Assembly (NCBI RefSeq): GCF_015594545.1
Contig: NZ_JADIIO010000001.1
Coordinates: forward strand, 1,860,001 to 1,924,000
From: Staphylococcus durrellii
GTDB taxonomy: Bacteria > Bacillota > Bacilli > Staphylococcales > Staphylococcaceae
Direction: 5' to 3'
DNA: 64,000 bases
Shown: positions 12,056 through 20,599 of the stretch, piece by piece
Numbering within the stretch: the first letter of the stretch is position 1
Layout of the letters: every line of letters begins with the position of its first letter
The notes under the pieces: generated by a model
Told to the model about the DNA's origin: nothing
Database searches by the model: none
Seen by the model: the letters and a program-made list of their open reading frames with translations, nothing else
Translations under genes and position numbers: made by a program

Positions 12056-12104
12056 TAACCCTCAAGTGATGCTTAAAGCAAAAATCATTTGAGGGTTACT
12101 TTTA
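12056..12104 (+). terminator. Terminator after the thioredoxin-like gene
   Basis: A stem of AACCCTCAAGTGAT with ATCATTTGAGGGTT (one G-U pair) and a short loop is followed by ACTTTTA. The stem is symmetric enough to work from either side. Confidence 0.75.
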
Positions 12105-12264
12105 TAAACAACATGACCTTTGTATAATTGTCATAGATTTTCACTACAAAACAAGACATTTTCTCTGGCTTTATAATAAAAATAAAATTATGCGAAAGTG
12201 TATCTTGTAAAAATTTTATGTTGCTCTATTATAACTCTTGCTTTAATTTAATATCATTATAGTA

Positions 12265-13173
12265 TTATTTTGCCATATTAATTAAATGTGATTTTAAATT
12301 TTTTCTATTTGTTTCCAATGAATAAGGGTCGTTATACCAATAATTCTCTGCTTTAACATGAATTACATTACCCTGTTTTACTGAGGGTATATTTTTCCAG
12401 ACATTAGTTTTTTCAAATTCTGGAGACGACTTACCCTCGCTCATTGTAATAATGTAATCTCCAGCATACTTGGGCATAGCTTCTAATGATAAAGCCTTGT
12501 ATCCGTCTTTACCGACTGCTTTTTCCAAAGCTTCAGGCATTCTTAAATTAAAAGATTGATATAATATTTCTCCGCCTCTTCCCCAACTTTTGCCAAAAGC
12601 ATAATATTCTTTATCAAAGTCATCGAAAATTGAGACTGACGCCTTGTTACCAATATGCTCGTGAATTTCTTTCGCGTCTTTAGAAGTTTGTTGTTTCCAG
12701 TCATTAACCCACTTTTGAGCTTGCTTTTCTTTTCCTAATAATTTACCTAATTGAATTTGTGTTTCTAAATAATTTCTTTTACCGTATTTCATTGGAATAG
12801 TAGTGGTTATTTTATTAAATTTTTTTAAATTTTTATCATCTGTATCTGCAATAATGAGGTCTGGCTTTAACTTAGTTATCTTTTCAACATTTTCTGGATC
12901 AATTTTCTTTACCTTGCTAAATTTTCCCTTTAATATATCGCTCTGTTCCACATCTTTATTAACGCCCACTATATGGCCACCTAAATATTTTACACCTCCC
13001 GCATATGTATCAGCTATAACAACTATACGCTTAGGTTGTTTTGGAACTTTAATTTTTTTACCAGAATCTAAAACGTATTGTTTTTGCGATTTAGATGATT
13101 CATTTTTCGCACTATTACTACATGCTGTAAGTACAAATACTAACGATAGAACTGATAATATTAACTTTTTCAT
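12265..13173 (-). CDS. Iron-siderophore receptor lipoprotein related to HtsA
   Basis: This is a class III iron-siderophore binding lipoprotein of 302 residues. It has a signal peptide with lipobox LTAC (Cys18), the N-lobe motif TYAGGVKYLGG and the C-lobe motif SWGRGGEILYQSF. From memory, these resemble staphyloferrin A receptor HtsA of S. aureus throughout the length. It is therefore likely to bind a carboxylate or hydroxamate ferric siderophore. No permease genes adjoin it, so it must use a permease encoded elsewhere. A Fur box lies 21 bases upstream of the start. A second relative lies at 26579-27481. Confidence 0.85.
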   Translation of the reverse strand: MKKLILSVLSLVFVLTACSNSAKNESSKSQKQYVLDSGKKIKVPKQPKRIVVIADTYAGGVKYLGGHIVGVNKDVEQSDILKGKFSKVKKIDPENVEKITKLKPDLIIADTDDKNLKKFNKITTTIPMKYGKRNYLETQIQLGKLLGKEKQAQKWVNDWKQQTSKDAKEIHEHIGNKASVSIFDDFDKEYYAFGKSWGRGGEILYQSFNLRMPEALEKAVGKDGYKALSLEAMPKYAGDYIITMSEGKSSPEFEKTNVWKNIPSVKQGNVIHVKAENYWYNDPYSLETNRKNLKSHLINMAK

Positions 13174-13193
13174 ATTATACCTCTTCCTTTAAT

Positions 13194-13208
13194 TGATATT
13201 CATTATCA
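13194..13208 (-). promoter_or_regulatory. Fur box
   Basis: The 7-1-7 palindrome TGATATT-C-ATTATCA differs by one base from the Fur consensus TGATAATNATTATCA. It lies just upstream of the HtsA-like gene, fitting iron repression. The rest of 13209-13443 is AT-rich with nothing I can name. Confidence 0.82.
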
Positions 13209-13443
13209 ATTATAAAGGTTTTTATTATTTTTACAAAACAAATTTATAATATTAAATGCTTCAAATTAATTTTGTTAAACTTTAACTAAGCTAACAATAC
13301 TTAGAATTAATAATCAATTTCATTATTTTTTAACTGTCCAATTATTTAAACTACAAATTAAATCATGTTATTAAAAAATCTTCACTTAAGTTGTTAGCGC
13401 AAAGTTTATGCATAAAACTAAGTTATAGCGTCTAACTATAGAA

Positions 13444-13480
13444 ACAAAAAACCCACTAGAGATAAACTAGTGGATTTTTG
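13444..13480 (-). terminator. Terminator facing both ways downstream of the nitroreductase
   Basis: CCACTAG and CTAGTGG form a stem with a 7-base loop. It is flanked by A-rich sequence on the left and TTTTT on the right, so it can stop transcripts from either strand. It lies about 70 bases after the stop of the gene at 13549-14088. Confidence 0.8.
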
Positions 13481-13548
13481 AAAGCTACTTATTATAAAAC
13501 TCCTTCATTTAAAGGTAGTTTATTTGCAATTAGTTAAATGACGTAAGA

Positions 13549-14088
13549 TTAGAATTCAGTAATGATATTATGCATGTGACGTCGCGCATGTGGCATATCA
13601 TCTTGCATATCTGTTAAATATAAAAAGCCTACTAAACTTTCGTCATCTTCTACACCTAATGCTTTTCTAACTTGTGGCATAAAAATATATGGAGGTGTTT
13701 TCCAGCATGTACCAATATGCGCTTCATGAAGTAATAACATTAAGTTTTGTGCAAAAGTACCAAATGCCAAATAGTTCTCCAAATTTTCTTTTTGTCTTGG
13801 GTCATCTTTAACGATTAACGCTAGCATGCCACCTAATTTGGTTACTGTATTATAATGATCTTGCTGTTTATCCCGTTGGTGAGGAAATGCCTTATCTGAG
13901 ATAGCTTTACTCATGTCACCTAATCTGTTTTTAGCGATATGCACAACGCGCCAAGGCTCTCTTAATCCATGGTTTGGAGCATCTGATGACTGTTTTATAG
14001 CTTGATACAATGCTTCATCATCGATAAACATGTCTCTCTTAAAAATTTTGCTACTTCTTCTATTAGCGATTGCATCTTGTAGTTCCAT
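13549..14088 (-). CDS. Nitroreductase family protein
   Basis: This is a 179-residue flavoprotein of the small nitroreductase family, probably an FMN-dependent NAD(P)H oxidoreductase. Family marks are the N-terminal RRSSKIF, the SSDAPNHGLREPWR flavin-binding stretch (about residue 34-48) and the GTCWKTPPYI segment near residue 128. The physiological substrate is unknown. It is preceded by aroD on the same strand with a 66-base gap, so the two may share a transcript. Confidence 0.87.
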   Translation of the reverse strand: MELQDAIANRRSSKIFKRDMFIDDEALYQAIKQSSDAPNHGLREPWRVVHIAKNRLGDMSKAISDKAFPHQRDKQQDHYNTVTKLGGMLALIVKDDPRQKENLENYLAFGTFAQNLMLLLHEAHIGTCWKTPPYIFMPQVRKALGVEDDESLVGFLYLTDMQDDMPHARRHMHNIITEF

Positions 14089-14154
14089 TCTATATCGCCC
14101 TTTCGTTAATGATAACTATTTTCAATTATAAGATACAATCGTGCTATTTTCAAA

Positions 14155-14868
14155 TTACTCGTATAATTTTAACTGTTCTCTTAAAACGCTAACATGTATT
14201 TGGCCAGGTGCCTTAGGTGTATCAATACAGCCATATGAAACTGTCCCCCCAAAGACCCCTTGTGCCGTTCTAGTTACTAAACCTAATTTCGACATCGCAA
14301 TGCCTATCACTCGAGGATTAACTGAATCTGCAGAATAAGACATTGCCGTTAACAAATTCGTTACATCTTGTTTATTTTTAGGCATTACTGCAACCTTAAT
14401 ATAATCCGGCTTTAATGACTGCATTTTATAATATAGATGCTTTAAATCATCTAAATGCGGTGTTTTTTCAAAATCATGATAAGATAGTATGACTTCTATA
14501 TCTTTATTTTGAGCCGCTGTAATTAAGGTAGTCAGCTGTTCTTTATCTGTAGATTTATTAAATTCAATGTCTATTAAGTCGTAATTTTTAGCTTCAATTA
14601 AAGTGTTGAGCATTGTATAATAAGTTTCTCCATTTAACCCACCACAGCCCCCTTGACTGTTTGTTCGATAAGTAATTAATAACTTCTTTTTCAAATCTTT
14701 TAGTTGATGCTGAATTGCTTCAATCGTTTTTAGATCAATTACATCCCACTGATCAATTCTTAATTCAAATAAATCTATATCATCCTTAAATTTTTTTAAA
14801 TTGTTGAGCGTCTCTTCATCTAATTTATTTTCTGGTGCTATAGTTACAGCAATATCTACATGTGTCAC
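14155..14868 (-). CDS. aroD: 3-dehydroquinate dehydratase, type I
   Basis: This enzyme catalyses dehydration of 3-dehydroquinate to 3-dehydroshikimate in the shikimate pathway, using a Schiff base. The catalytic lysine is in YIKVAVMP (about residue 158), the histidine in SYHDFEKTP (about 131), and ELRIDQWD near residue 36 binds substrate. Start GTG at 14868 gives MTHVDIAV, as in S. aureus AroD, with AGAAGG 8 bases upstream. The frame is open to another GTG three codons earlier, which overlaps the binding site. Length is 237. Confidence 0.93.
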   Translation of the reverse strand: MTHVDIAVTIAPENKLDEETLNNLKKFKDDIDLFELRIDQWDVIDLKTIEAIQHQLKDLKKKLLITYRTNSQGGCGGLNGETYYTMLNTLIEAKNYDLIDIEFNKSTDKEQLTTLITAAQNKDIEVILSYHDFEKTPHLDDLKHLYYKMQSLKPDYIKVAVMPKNKQDVTNLLTAMSYSADSVNPRVIGIAMSKLGLVTRTAQGVFGGTVSYGCIDTPKAPGQIHVSVLREQLKLYE

Positions 14869-15048
14869 GATTTTCACCTTCTAAATTAATAGTATAATAA
14901 GCCATATTTTAGCCTAATTCATCCATTAATTACAACAAACGCCATCGCTTCATTAAAAAAATTAATAATAATCGGATTATATAGTCATGATTTAATCTTT
15001 AAACTTTGGGGTACACATTATATATAATAGAAATGAGGAGGAATTATA

Positions 15049-15474
15049 ATGGCAGTTAAATATGAAACTAAAGCTACAAATACAGGTGGACGTAATGGTC
15101 ACGTTCAAACTGATGATAAAGCAATAGACGTTGCAGTCATCCCTCCAGATCAAGCAGATGCAGATAAAGGTACAAATCCTGAACAATTATTCGCGGCTGG
15201 TTATGCTTCATGCTTCAACGGTGCTTTTGACTTAATTTTAAAACAAAATAAAGTACGTGGCGCTGAGCCTGAAGTTACTTTAACAGTTAGACTTGAAGAT
15301 GATCCAGATGCTGAAAGTCCGAAACTAAGCGTTGATATCGATGCAAAAGTTAAAGACGTATTATCACAAGCTGACGCTGAAAAATATTTGCAAGATGCAC
15401 ATGATTTTTGCCCATATTCAAAAGCAACTCGTGGCAATATCGATGTGAATTTAAATGTTGAAGTAGTAAGCTAA
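15049..15474 (+). CDS. Organic hydroperoxide resistance protein, Ohr/OsmC family
   Basis: Ohr proteins reduce organic hydroperoxides through two reactive cysteines. Both are visible: one in [10 protein letters not shown] (about residue 54) and one in [13 protein letters not shown] (about 119). The [11 protein letters not shown] motif is typical of Ohr rather than OsmC. Length 141 is normal. The start has GAGGAGG upstream and a TATAAT -10 about 25 bases further up. No OhrR-type regulator gene is adjacent. Confidence 0.92.
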   Translation: MAVKYETKATNTGGRNGHVQTDDKAIDVAVIPPDQADADKGTNPEQLFAAGYASCFNGAFDLILKQNKVRGAEPEVTLTVRLEDDPDAESPKLSVDIDAKVKDVLSQADAEKYLQDAHDFCPYSKATRGNIDVNLNVEVVS

Positions 15475-15507
15475 TAATTTAAATATAAACTGAATACTAC
15501 TTTTAAA

Positions 15508-15550
15508 AACTATAAAAGGCATAATTGCCTTTTATAGTTTTTTTGTTTTT
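15508..15550 (+). terminator. Terminator after the Ohr gene
   Basis: AACTATAAAAGGCA pairs perfectly with TGCCTTTTATAGTT around a 4-base loop, followed by a T-run. The stem is 14 bp. Confidence 0.93.
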
Positions 15551-15749
15551 AAAGTTTGTTTTTCAATTATAATCACAAAAAAACACACTAGTTGACAGAT
15601 TAATTTAAATTAAATATATTTCGTCAAATATTATTAAGTTTAATGTATATAAAAGATTGCTATTGAATAATTTATCCTTTATTATAAAAATAATATTAAG
15701 TAAAAATCGTTTAACCCCTACTATAATACCTGTTTAAAGGAGGGTTACC

Positions 15750-16274
15750 ATGACCCATTTTCGTATTTTAACTAATAACGATTTAATAACGTATCAACAA
15801 TTATTGTTAAATATATTAAATAAAAGTGATGATGTGTTTACATGGGGGATTTATGACTATGAAATAGCATCAGAAGATAATTTAACACACAATTTATCTC
15901 AAGATAATAATAATTGCACTATCATCGGTGCATTTATAGATGGTCAACTAATTGGTGCAACGACCTTATACAATATTAAGATTCATGGATTAGCCCATAA
16001 AATATTTTTAGAAAATATGGGAATTATTGCTAATGATAATGATACTCGAAAAGAAATTGCCACAGCATTATTAAATCAAGTGTTTCAGTATTGCCAAAAA
16101 CAAGATATAGAAATTTTATTAGCTTCTGTTGCCTCTAATAACATCACTGCAAAAGTATTCTTCAGTGATTTAGATTTCGAAGTATTAGCATTAGAACAAC
16201 ACGCACGAAAGTATAATAGCCATTATGTAGATCAACATTGGTTGGTTTATCATATAAAAGAAATCCCTTCTTAA
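15750..16274 (+). CDS. GNAT-family N-acetyltransferase
   Basis: This is a 174-residue GNAT-fold protein. Beta strands 2-4 read IIGAFIDGQLIGATTLY, followed by ENMGIIANDNDTRKEIATALLNQV, the acetyl-CoA pyrophosphate-binding region in degenerate form (about residues 90-113). A C-terminal half follows that ends in the usual conserved FFSDLDFEVLALEQHARKY pattern. The substrate cannot be told. The start has AAAGGAGGG upstream. It is a single-gene unit. Confidence 0.82.
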   Translation: MTHFRILTNNDLITYQQLLLNILNKSDDVFTWGIYDYEIASEDNLTHNLSQDNNNCTIIGAFIDGQLIGATTLYNIKIHGLAHKIFLENMGIIANDNDTRKEIATALLNQVFQYCQKQDIEILLASVASNNITAKVFFSDLDFEVLALEQHARKYNSHYVDQHWLVYHIKEIPS

Positions 16275-16468
16275 CATAAATATAATCAATGATGTTACAT
16301 AATTTCATCCTTTCATCCTAAACGTCAATGCGTGATTTATTAAAAAGTATTTTACATCTTCTAGTTAAATATGACTATTTAACTTGCAATAAAAATTGCA
16401 AAAACATATTATTTTACTATGTGCAACAATGTTAAAAATAATTAATGTATTAAGAGAGGGTGTTTAGA

Positions 16469-16705
16469 TTGAACCATTTGAGTACTTTATTATCGCTATT
16501 TTTGTCTTTGATTACGTTAGCTGTTCCTCTTGTTGTGATTATCAACGTATTAGGCGGTAATATGACACTAATCGTTGGTTTACTATTCGTTGCTGGCGTA
16601 CTTATTTTTAATATTTCTGCCCTAATAAATGGCGATAAAATTGCTAATACTTTTGCTATAGTCGTTACATTATTGTCTATCATTATTATTTTATATCCCT
16701 TTTGA
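16469..16705 (+). CDS. Small hydrophobic membrane protein
   Basis: This is a 78-residue protein with two or three hydrophobic stretches filling most of its length (LVVIINVLGGNM, LIVGLLFVAGVLIF, FAIVVTLLSIIIILY). A TTG start at 16469 is preferred because GAGAGG lies 9 bases before it; an in-frame GTG at 16460 is too close to that site. I recognise no family. A strong terminator follows. Confidence 0.62.
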   Translation: MNHLSTLLSLFLSLITLAVPLVVIINVLGGNMTLIVGLLFVAGVLIFNISALINGDKIANTFAIVVTLLSIIIILYPF

Positions 16706-16741
16706 AAACCAATCATATAATAAATACATAAGAAATTTATT

Positions 16742-16796
16742 ATAGTTAATCATAAACATTAACGAAATTTTATTGTTTATGATTAACTATTTTTTT
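16742..16796 (+). terminator. Terminator of the small membrane gene
   Basis: A perfect 17-bp stem (ATAGTTAATCATAAACA with its complement 16774-16790) around a 15-base loop is followed by six T. Confidence 0.88.
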
Positions 16797-16854
16797 GCAT
16801 ATACAATCATGAAAAAAATTAAGAATTATGTGAATATTAATATCAAAATTTTAA

Positions 16855-16868
16855 TGAAAGCGCTATAA
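16855..16868 (+). promoter_or_regulatory. Catabolite-responsive element (cre) candidate
   Basis: TGAAAGCGCTATAA matches the CcpA site consensus TGWAANCGNTNWCA at 13 of 14 positions. It overlaps a TATAAT -10 box 30 bases before the CitM-like gene, a position where CcpA binding would repress. B. subtilis citM is under CcpA control. Confidence 0.65.
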
Positions 16869-16892
16869 TAACAAAATAAGGGGGGAGAACTT

Positions 16893-18188
16893 ATGTATTT
16901 AGCAATATTAGGCTTTATGATGATTGCAGTATTTATGATATTAATTATGACACGGAAAATGTCTGCATTAATTGCTTTAATAGTGATTCCAACAATATTT
17001 GCTTTAATCGGAGGTTTTTATGCCGGCATTGGCAAATTTATGTTAGACGGTATTGGTACTGTAGCACCTACTGGTATTATGTTGACGTTTGCGATTCTCT
17101 ACTTCGGTGTAATGATTGACGCAGGGTTATTTGAACCTGTTATCAAACTAATTGTCAAAGTAGTCAAAGGTGATCCAGTAAAAATAGCTATAGGAACAGT
17201 ACTTTTAGCTTCGATGGTCGCATTGGATGGAGACGGAACAACGACTTTTATTATCACGGTGACTGCTATGATGCCACTTTATAAAAAAATAGGGATGAGT
17301 TATTACATACTATCGACGCTCGCGTTGCTATCCATAGGTGTTATGAATATGTTGCCATGGGGAGGCCCAACAGCCCGTGCTATTTCTTCTTTACATTTAC
17401 AAACTGAAGATGTTTTTATCCCTATTATTCCAGCTATGATTGCAGGTATCATTTTTGCCTTAGCTGTTGCAGTTATATTAGGAAATCGTTCTAAAAAATA
17501 TATACACTCTGCAACGGATATCGATACCAATGACTTGCAGATGGTTGATTCTAAAGAAGAGTCATTATTAAAACGTCCAAAAATGATTATTCCTAATGCA
17601 ATATTAACTATTTCTTTAATTGTATGTTTATTAATAGAATTACTACCTATTCCAATCTTATTTATGGTTTGGTTCGGCGTAGCTTTGTTATTAAATTATC
17701 CAAATTTAAGCATCCAGAATTCAGTAGTAAAAAAACACGCTGGAGACGTATTAGCCGTAATAAGTTTAGTTTTTGCATCTGGTATTTTTACAGGTATTAT
17801 GGATGGTACAAAAATGGTAGACGAAATGGCACACACGTTAGTGCAAATTATACCTGAGGCTTTAGGTAGTCACTTTGCTGTAATAACGGCTATATTAAGC
17901 GGTCCATTTACTTACTTTATGGCAAATGATCCATTTTATTATGGTGTATTACCAATACTTGCTGAATCTGCGCATCAATTCGGTATTTCGAAAGTCGCAA
18001 TGGCAAGAGCTTCAGTGTTAGGTCAACCGTTACACGTTTTAAGTCCACTTTACGCAGCCGGTTATCTTTTAGTTGGTATGTTAGATATCGAATACGGACG
18101 CAATCAACGTATCGTAATCAAATGGGCTATAGGCTCAAGTTTATTCATGATATTTATAGCATTAATATTAGGCATCATTCCTTGGTAA
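16893..18188 (+). CDS. CitMHS-family divalent-metal:citrate symporter
   Basis: This is a polytopic membrane protein of 431 residues with about 11-12 hydrophobic segments. The family motif ALDGDGTTTFIITVTAMMPLY lies near residues 110-130. CitMHS proteins import citrate as a complex with magnesium or other divalent cations by proton symport. It could equally transport a related carboxylate. The start has GGGGGAG upstream. No citrate lyase or sensor kinase adjoins it; a cre site overlaps its promoter. Confidence 0.85.
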   Translation: MYLAILGFMMIAVFMILIMTRKMSALIALIVIPTIFALIGGFYAGIGKFMLDGIGTVAPTGIMLTFAILYFGVMIDAGLFEPVIKLIVKVVKGDPVKIAIGTVLLASMVALDGDGTTTFIITVTAMMPLYKKIGMSYYILSTLALLSIGVMNMLPWGGPTARAISSLHLQTEDVFIPIIPAMIAGIIFALAVAVILGNRSKKYIHSATDIDTNDLQMVDSKEESLLKRPKMIIPNAILTISLIVCLLIELLPIPILFMVWFGVALLLNYPNLSIQNSVVKKHAGDVLAVISLVFASGIFTGIMDGTKMVDEMAHTLVQIIPEALGSHFAVITAILSGPFTYFMANDPFYYGVLPILAESAHQFGISKVAMARASVLGQPLHVLSPLYAAGYLLVGMLDIEYGRNQRIVIKWAIGSSLFMIFIALILGIIPW

Positions 18189-18374
18189 ATATTAAGTAAA
18201 AAATCACAAAAATAATATTTTAATTGAAGTGGTTAAGATATTTGAGAATATAAAACACTAGCCTATTTATATCTTTTATTATTACACTCCGAATCTATCA
18301 AATCACCTCAACGACAATATTACATAACCTTTTCTATTATTAAACCTTTTACTGATTAAAATTGTAAAAATAAA

Positions 18375-18412
18375 AAAATCGACAAAGTTTTATAACTTTG
18401 TCGATTTTATAT
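18375..18412 (+). terminator. Terminator after the CitM-like gene
   Basis: AAAATCGACAAAGTT pairs with AACTTTGTCGATTTT around a 4-base loop. It has A-runs on the left and TTTTATAT on the right. It stands 185 bases after the gene; I see nothing in the spacer 18189-18374. Confidence 0.75.
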
Positions 18413-18597
18413 ATTGTTCAACCTTTTTTAATACCTTTCTTAAACCGATTAACATAAACTGCTAAACATCAATGGTCAGTATACTGTAGTTGAATAACAA
18501 GTATTTTTTCATTAATTTGTATATATTTTCGTTTTATTTTAATTGTACATGGGTAAAAGTTAAAGTCGGATTTACAATATTAAGGAGTGTATTAATT

Positions 18598-18831
18598 ATG
18601 AATCAAACTTATGATTGCAATTTTGTCAATCCTATTGCGATTTCACTTGATTGGGAATGCTTCATTATTAGTAAAAGTGAAATGCTATTAGATGGTTTGC
18701 CAAGTGAATTGATTAATACTTGGTTAGATCAAGACATTATTGAACCGTTCTCAGTGAGAAACAATGAAATTAACTTTAAAACTAAAGACGTATGGCATGC
18801 ATTAATTGAACATAATTGGTATTATGATTAA
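18598..18831 (+). CDS. Small hypothetical protein
   Basis: This is a 77-residue soluble, acidic protein (MNQTYDCNFVNPIAISLDWE...). The strong AAGGAGTG site 9 bases before ATG 18598 fixes the start; a much longer upstream extension of the frame has no binding site. I recognise no family. It ends 3 bases before the converging YozE-like gene, so the two stops nearly touch. Confidence 0.68.
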   Translation: MNQTYDCNFVNPIAISLDWECFIISKSEMLLDGLPSELINTWLDQDIIEPFSVRNNEINFKTKDVWHALIEHNWYYD

Positions 18832-18833
18832 TT

Positions 18834-19043
18834 TTATTTATAGTTAACTCGATATAAACTAAGCGCTCTATTGGCAGACTCTAACATCTCATGATCTAAG
18901 TAATGATTATGAAAATATTTACGCAATGTTGAATGACACGTTTCATTTTTGGGAAAATCTTTATCGCTTCGCACGTTGTGTGCCAAGTTGCCAAGTGGTG
19001 TATCATCTTCTATAAAAGTTATTACAAAATCATAAAATGTCAT
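18834..19043 (-). CDS. YozE_SAM_like (UPF0346) family protein
   Basis: This is a 69-residue all-helical SAM-like protein. The family pattern is visible: N-terminal MTFYDFVITF, then GNLAHNVRSDKDFPKNE and STLRKYFHNHYLDHEMLESANRALSLY. Its function is unknown. ATG 19043 is preferred over ATG 19049 because the GGGGTAG site is then 6 or more bases away. Confidence 0.82.
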   Translation of the reverse strand: MTFYDFVITFIEDDTPLGNLAHNVRSDKDFPKNETCHSTLRKYFHNHYLDHEMLESANRALSLYRVNYK

Positions 19044-19243
19044 TAGCATCTACCCCAATTTTATTTATTTTATTAGCGCTTACATTCTCAATGAGACAAC
19101 CTTTATTTAATCATATCAAATTTAAAATTTTTGTCTATATCTATACCTTACTGATTTTGTAATAATTAGGAAACAAATGTAGATATGACAACGTTCATAG
19201 GTTTACGTAAACTTTATTAAAAATTTTTAAATATTGTATTAAT

Positions 19244-19286
19244 AAAAAACATGGCAACTTTTAATATAAAGTCGCCATGTTTTTTC
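19244..19286 (-). terminator. Terminator of the TM2-domain gene
   Basis: AAACATGGCAACTTT and AAAGTCGCCATGTTT form a near-perfect stem around TAATAT, with poly-A on the left (T-run on the minus strand) and T-run on the right. It lies just after the stop of the gene at 19292, and may act in both directions. Confidence 0.85.
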
Positions 19287-19291
19287 TATTT

Positions 19292-19498
19292 TTAAACTAA
19301 TACATTACCATTTTCATCTGCTGGTTTAAATAACGTAATAATAGCACCAATAATAGCTAAAATATGTGGAATTGCAGTCCAACAAAATACTAAAAATATT
19401 AAACCAACTACTGGTTTACCTGCATAAAATTTATGGACACCAAAGCTACCTAAAAAGACAGCTAAAACGATATATAAAACTTTATTCACTTCATTCAT
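19292..19498 (-). CDS. TM2-domain membrane protein
   Basis: This is a 68-residue protein with two transmembrane helices joined by a short turn. The TM2 signature LGSFGVHKFYAGKPVVGLIFL near residues 16-36 is plain. It ends in a short polar tail, LFKPADENGNVLV. The biological role of single TM2 proteins is not established. The start has GGAGGTG upstream. Confidence 0.9.
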   Translation of the reverse strand: MNEVNKVLYIVLAVFLGSFGVHKFYAGKPVVGLIFLVFCWTAIPHILAIIGAIITLFKPADENGNVLV

Positions 19499-19859
19499 AA
19501 TTTATCACCTCCGTAATTATGATTAAAAATAAGATATATTTATATTTTATATGGATTTATCATAAATTGCTAATAACTTAATAATAAAATTAGTTATATT
19601 TATCATTAAATGTTTATTTTCTCTCTATGATAGTATATATTACTCAATATTTATATTAGTTACTTAGAAAAGTTAAATATCTTCACTTCAAATCATAATA
19701 ATAATTTTTAGTAAATAATGTAACTAAAAAGTTAATTCATTTACCTATTGAATACGTATAATAAATGATAAGATGAATACAATAAACATTCGATTATAAT
19801 TTATTTTTAGGTCCTCCAACCCATTAAATTTAAATTATTTCTTAAGGGAGGTTATATTT
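19499..19859. other. AT-rich intergenic region
   Basis: There are no convincing genes on either strand. Divergent promoters for the flanking small genes must lie here. TTGAATACG and TAAGATG near 19750-19778 are a weak candidate for the rightward one. Confidence 0.5.
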
Positions 19860-20042
19860 ATGAGCTTACATTTCGCTATTGTATTTTGGCTATCATTTAT
19901 CTTTTTAATTGCAGGTATTATTACCTTTATACTGTATAAACTAAAAAAGCCTTCAGAGGGTAAAGATTCTTTGCTCGGAGTAACAGTAATGTTACTTATC
20001 TTTGGTATAGTAGGTATTTTATTCAGCCTTATATTCAGTTAA
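19860..20042 (+). CDS. Small two-helix membrane protein
   Basis: This is a 60-residue protein with two transmembrane helices (residues about 6-27 and 40-58) joined by a basic loop, KLKKPSEGKDS. It has the strong site GGGAGG 9 bases before the ATG. I recognise no family. The next gene follows after 44 bases and may be cotranscribed. Confidence 0.68.
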   Translation: MSLHFAIVFWLSFIFLIAGIITFILYKLKKPSEGKDSLLGVTVMLLIFGIVGILFSLIFS

Positions 20043-20086
20043 TAACATCTAATTCTTATTTTTAATATATTTTAGAGGTGGTACCT

Positions 20087-20338
20087 ATGCATTTACAAAA
20101 CTTTTCTAGTTGGCAAGTAATTAATAATAGTACCAAACAATTCGCTATGCAAGAAGAGCAGCAAAGCTTATCTATAGTAAGTCCTATTAATAACTACGCC
20201 TATGCCATATTGAACCAAATATTTTTTAAAGTTATAGACGATAAAATTGTTGATGTAACTATTGAAAACAATAGTGATGAGTTGGATATTGTCATTGATA
20301 AAGACAATTCTACCATTACTATTAACAATAAAAATTAA
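20087..20338 (+). CDS. Hypothetical soluble protein
   Basis: This is an 83-residue protein with a glutamine- and asparagine-rich N-terminal half and an acidic C-terminal half, with no membrane segment. ATG 20087 is used because AGAGGTGG sits 5 bases before it; the frame extends back to a GTG inside that site. I recognise no family. It lies between a small membrane gene and the modulin-like peptide pair. Confidence 0.6.
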   Translation: MHLQNFSSWQVINNSTKQFAMQEEQQSLSIVSPINNYAYAILNQIFFKVIDDKIVDVTIENNSDELDIVIDKDNSTITINNKN

Positions 20339-20358
20339 TATTAATTTAATTTTGCGCT

Positions 20359-20379
20359 ACAGTTATGCATCCTAACTGT
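20359..20379. promoter_or_regulatory. Inverted pair of AgrA-like 9-mers
   Basis: ACAGTTATG on the plus strand and ACAGTTAGG on the minus strand (20371-20379) face each other 3 bases apart. They match the published AgrA half-site pattern at 8 and 9 of 9 positions. They lie 120 bases upstream of the first modulin-like peptide. The same bases could also form a 7-bp hairpin. Confidence 0.35.
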
Positions 20380-20399
20380 CCTCCTTAGAAATAAATTTA

Positions 20400-20465
20400 A
20401 CACTTAAGCTATAAATATTGTGACTTACGAAAAATTGCCCACTATTAAATTGTTACCGATATAAT
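20400..20465 (+). promoter_or_regulatory. Candidate AgrA-controlled promoter of the modulin-like peptides
   Basis: ACACTTAAG (20400-20408) matches the AgrA repeat ACAGTTAAG at 8 of 9 bases. A weaker direct repeat, TGACTTACG, lies 12 bases further on at 20421-20429; 12-13 bases is the spacing of AgrA repeats in S. aureus. TTGCCC (20435) and TATAAT (20460-20465) follow, with a long 19-base spacer. Long spacers are usual at activator-dependent promoters. Confidence 0.45.
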
Positions 20466-20499
20466 GAAGATAAGTTAAAACAAAGAAGGAGGTAACACT

Positions 20500-20568
20500 A
20501 TGGATTGGACAGAAATCGTAGGTGGTATCATCAAAGTTGTTAAAACGATCATCGATAGCATTAAATAA
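20500..20568 (+). CDS. Phenol-soluble-modulin-like peptide 1
   Basis: This is a 22-residue peptide beginning MDWTEIVGGIIKVVK, with no signal peptide and a very strong AAGAAGGAGG site before the ATG. The spacing of Ile and Val against Lys, Glu and Asp makes an amphipathic helix. The start and length resemble alpha-type phenol-soluble modulins, especially PSM-mec, which begins MDFTG. Net charge of side chains is near zero. Alpha-type PSMs are secreted without a leader by the Pmt ABC exporter and are lytic or surfactant peptides. The function here is by homology of form only. Confidence 0.78.
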   Translation: MDWTEIVGGIIKVVKTIIDSIK

Positions 20569-20599
20569 TTGCGTATAACCTATAAGGAGGTAATTGTAT

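Noticed and set aside
15201-15437. Minus-strand frame opposite the Ohr gene
   Set aside because: It is a complement shadow of a well-supported gene.
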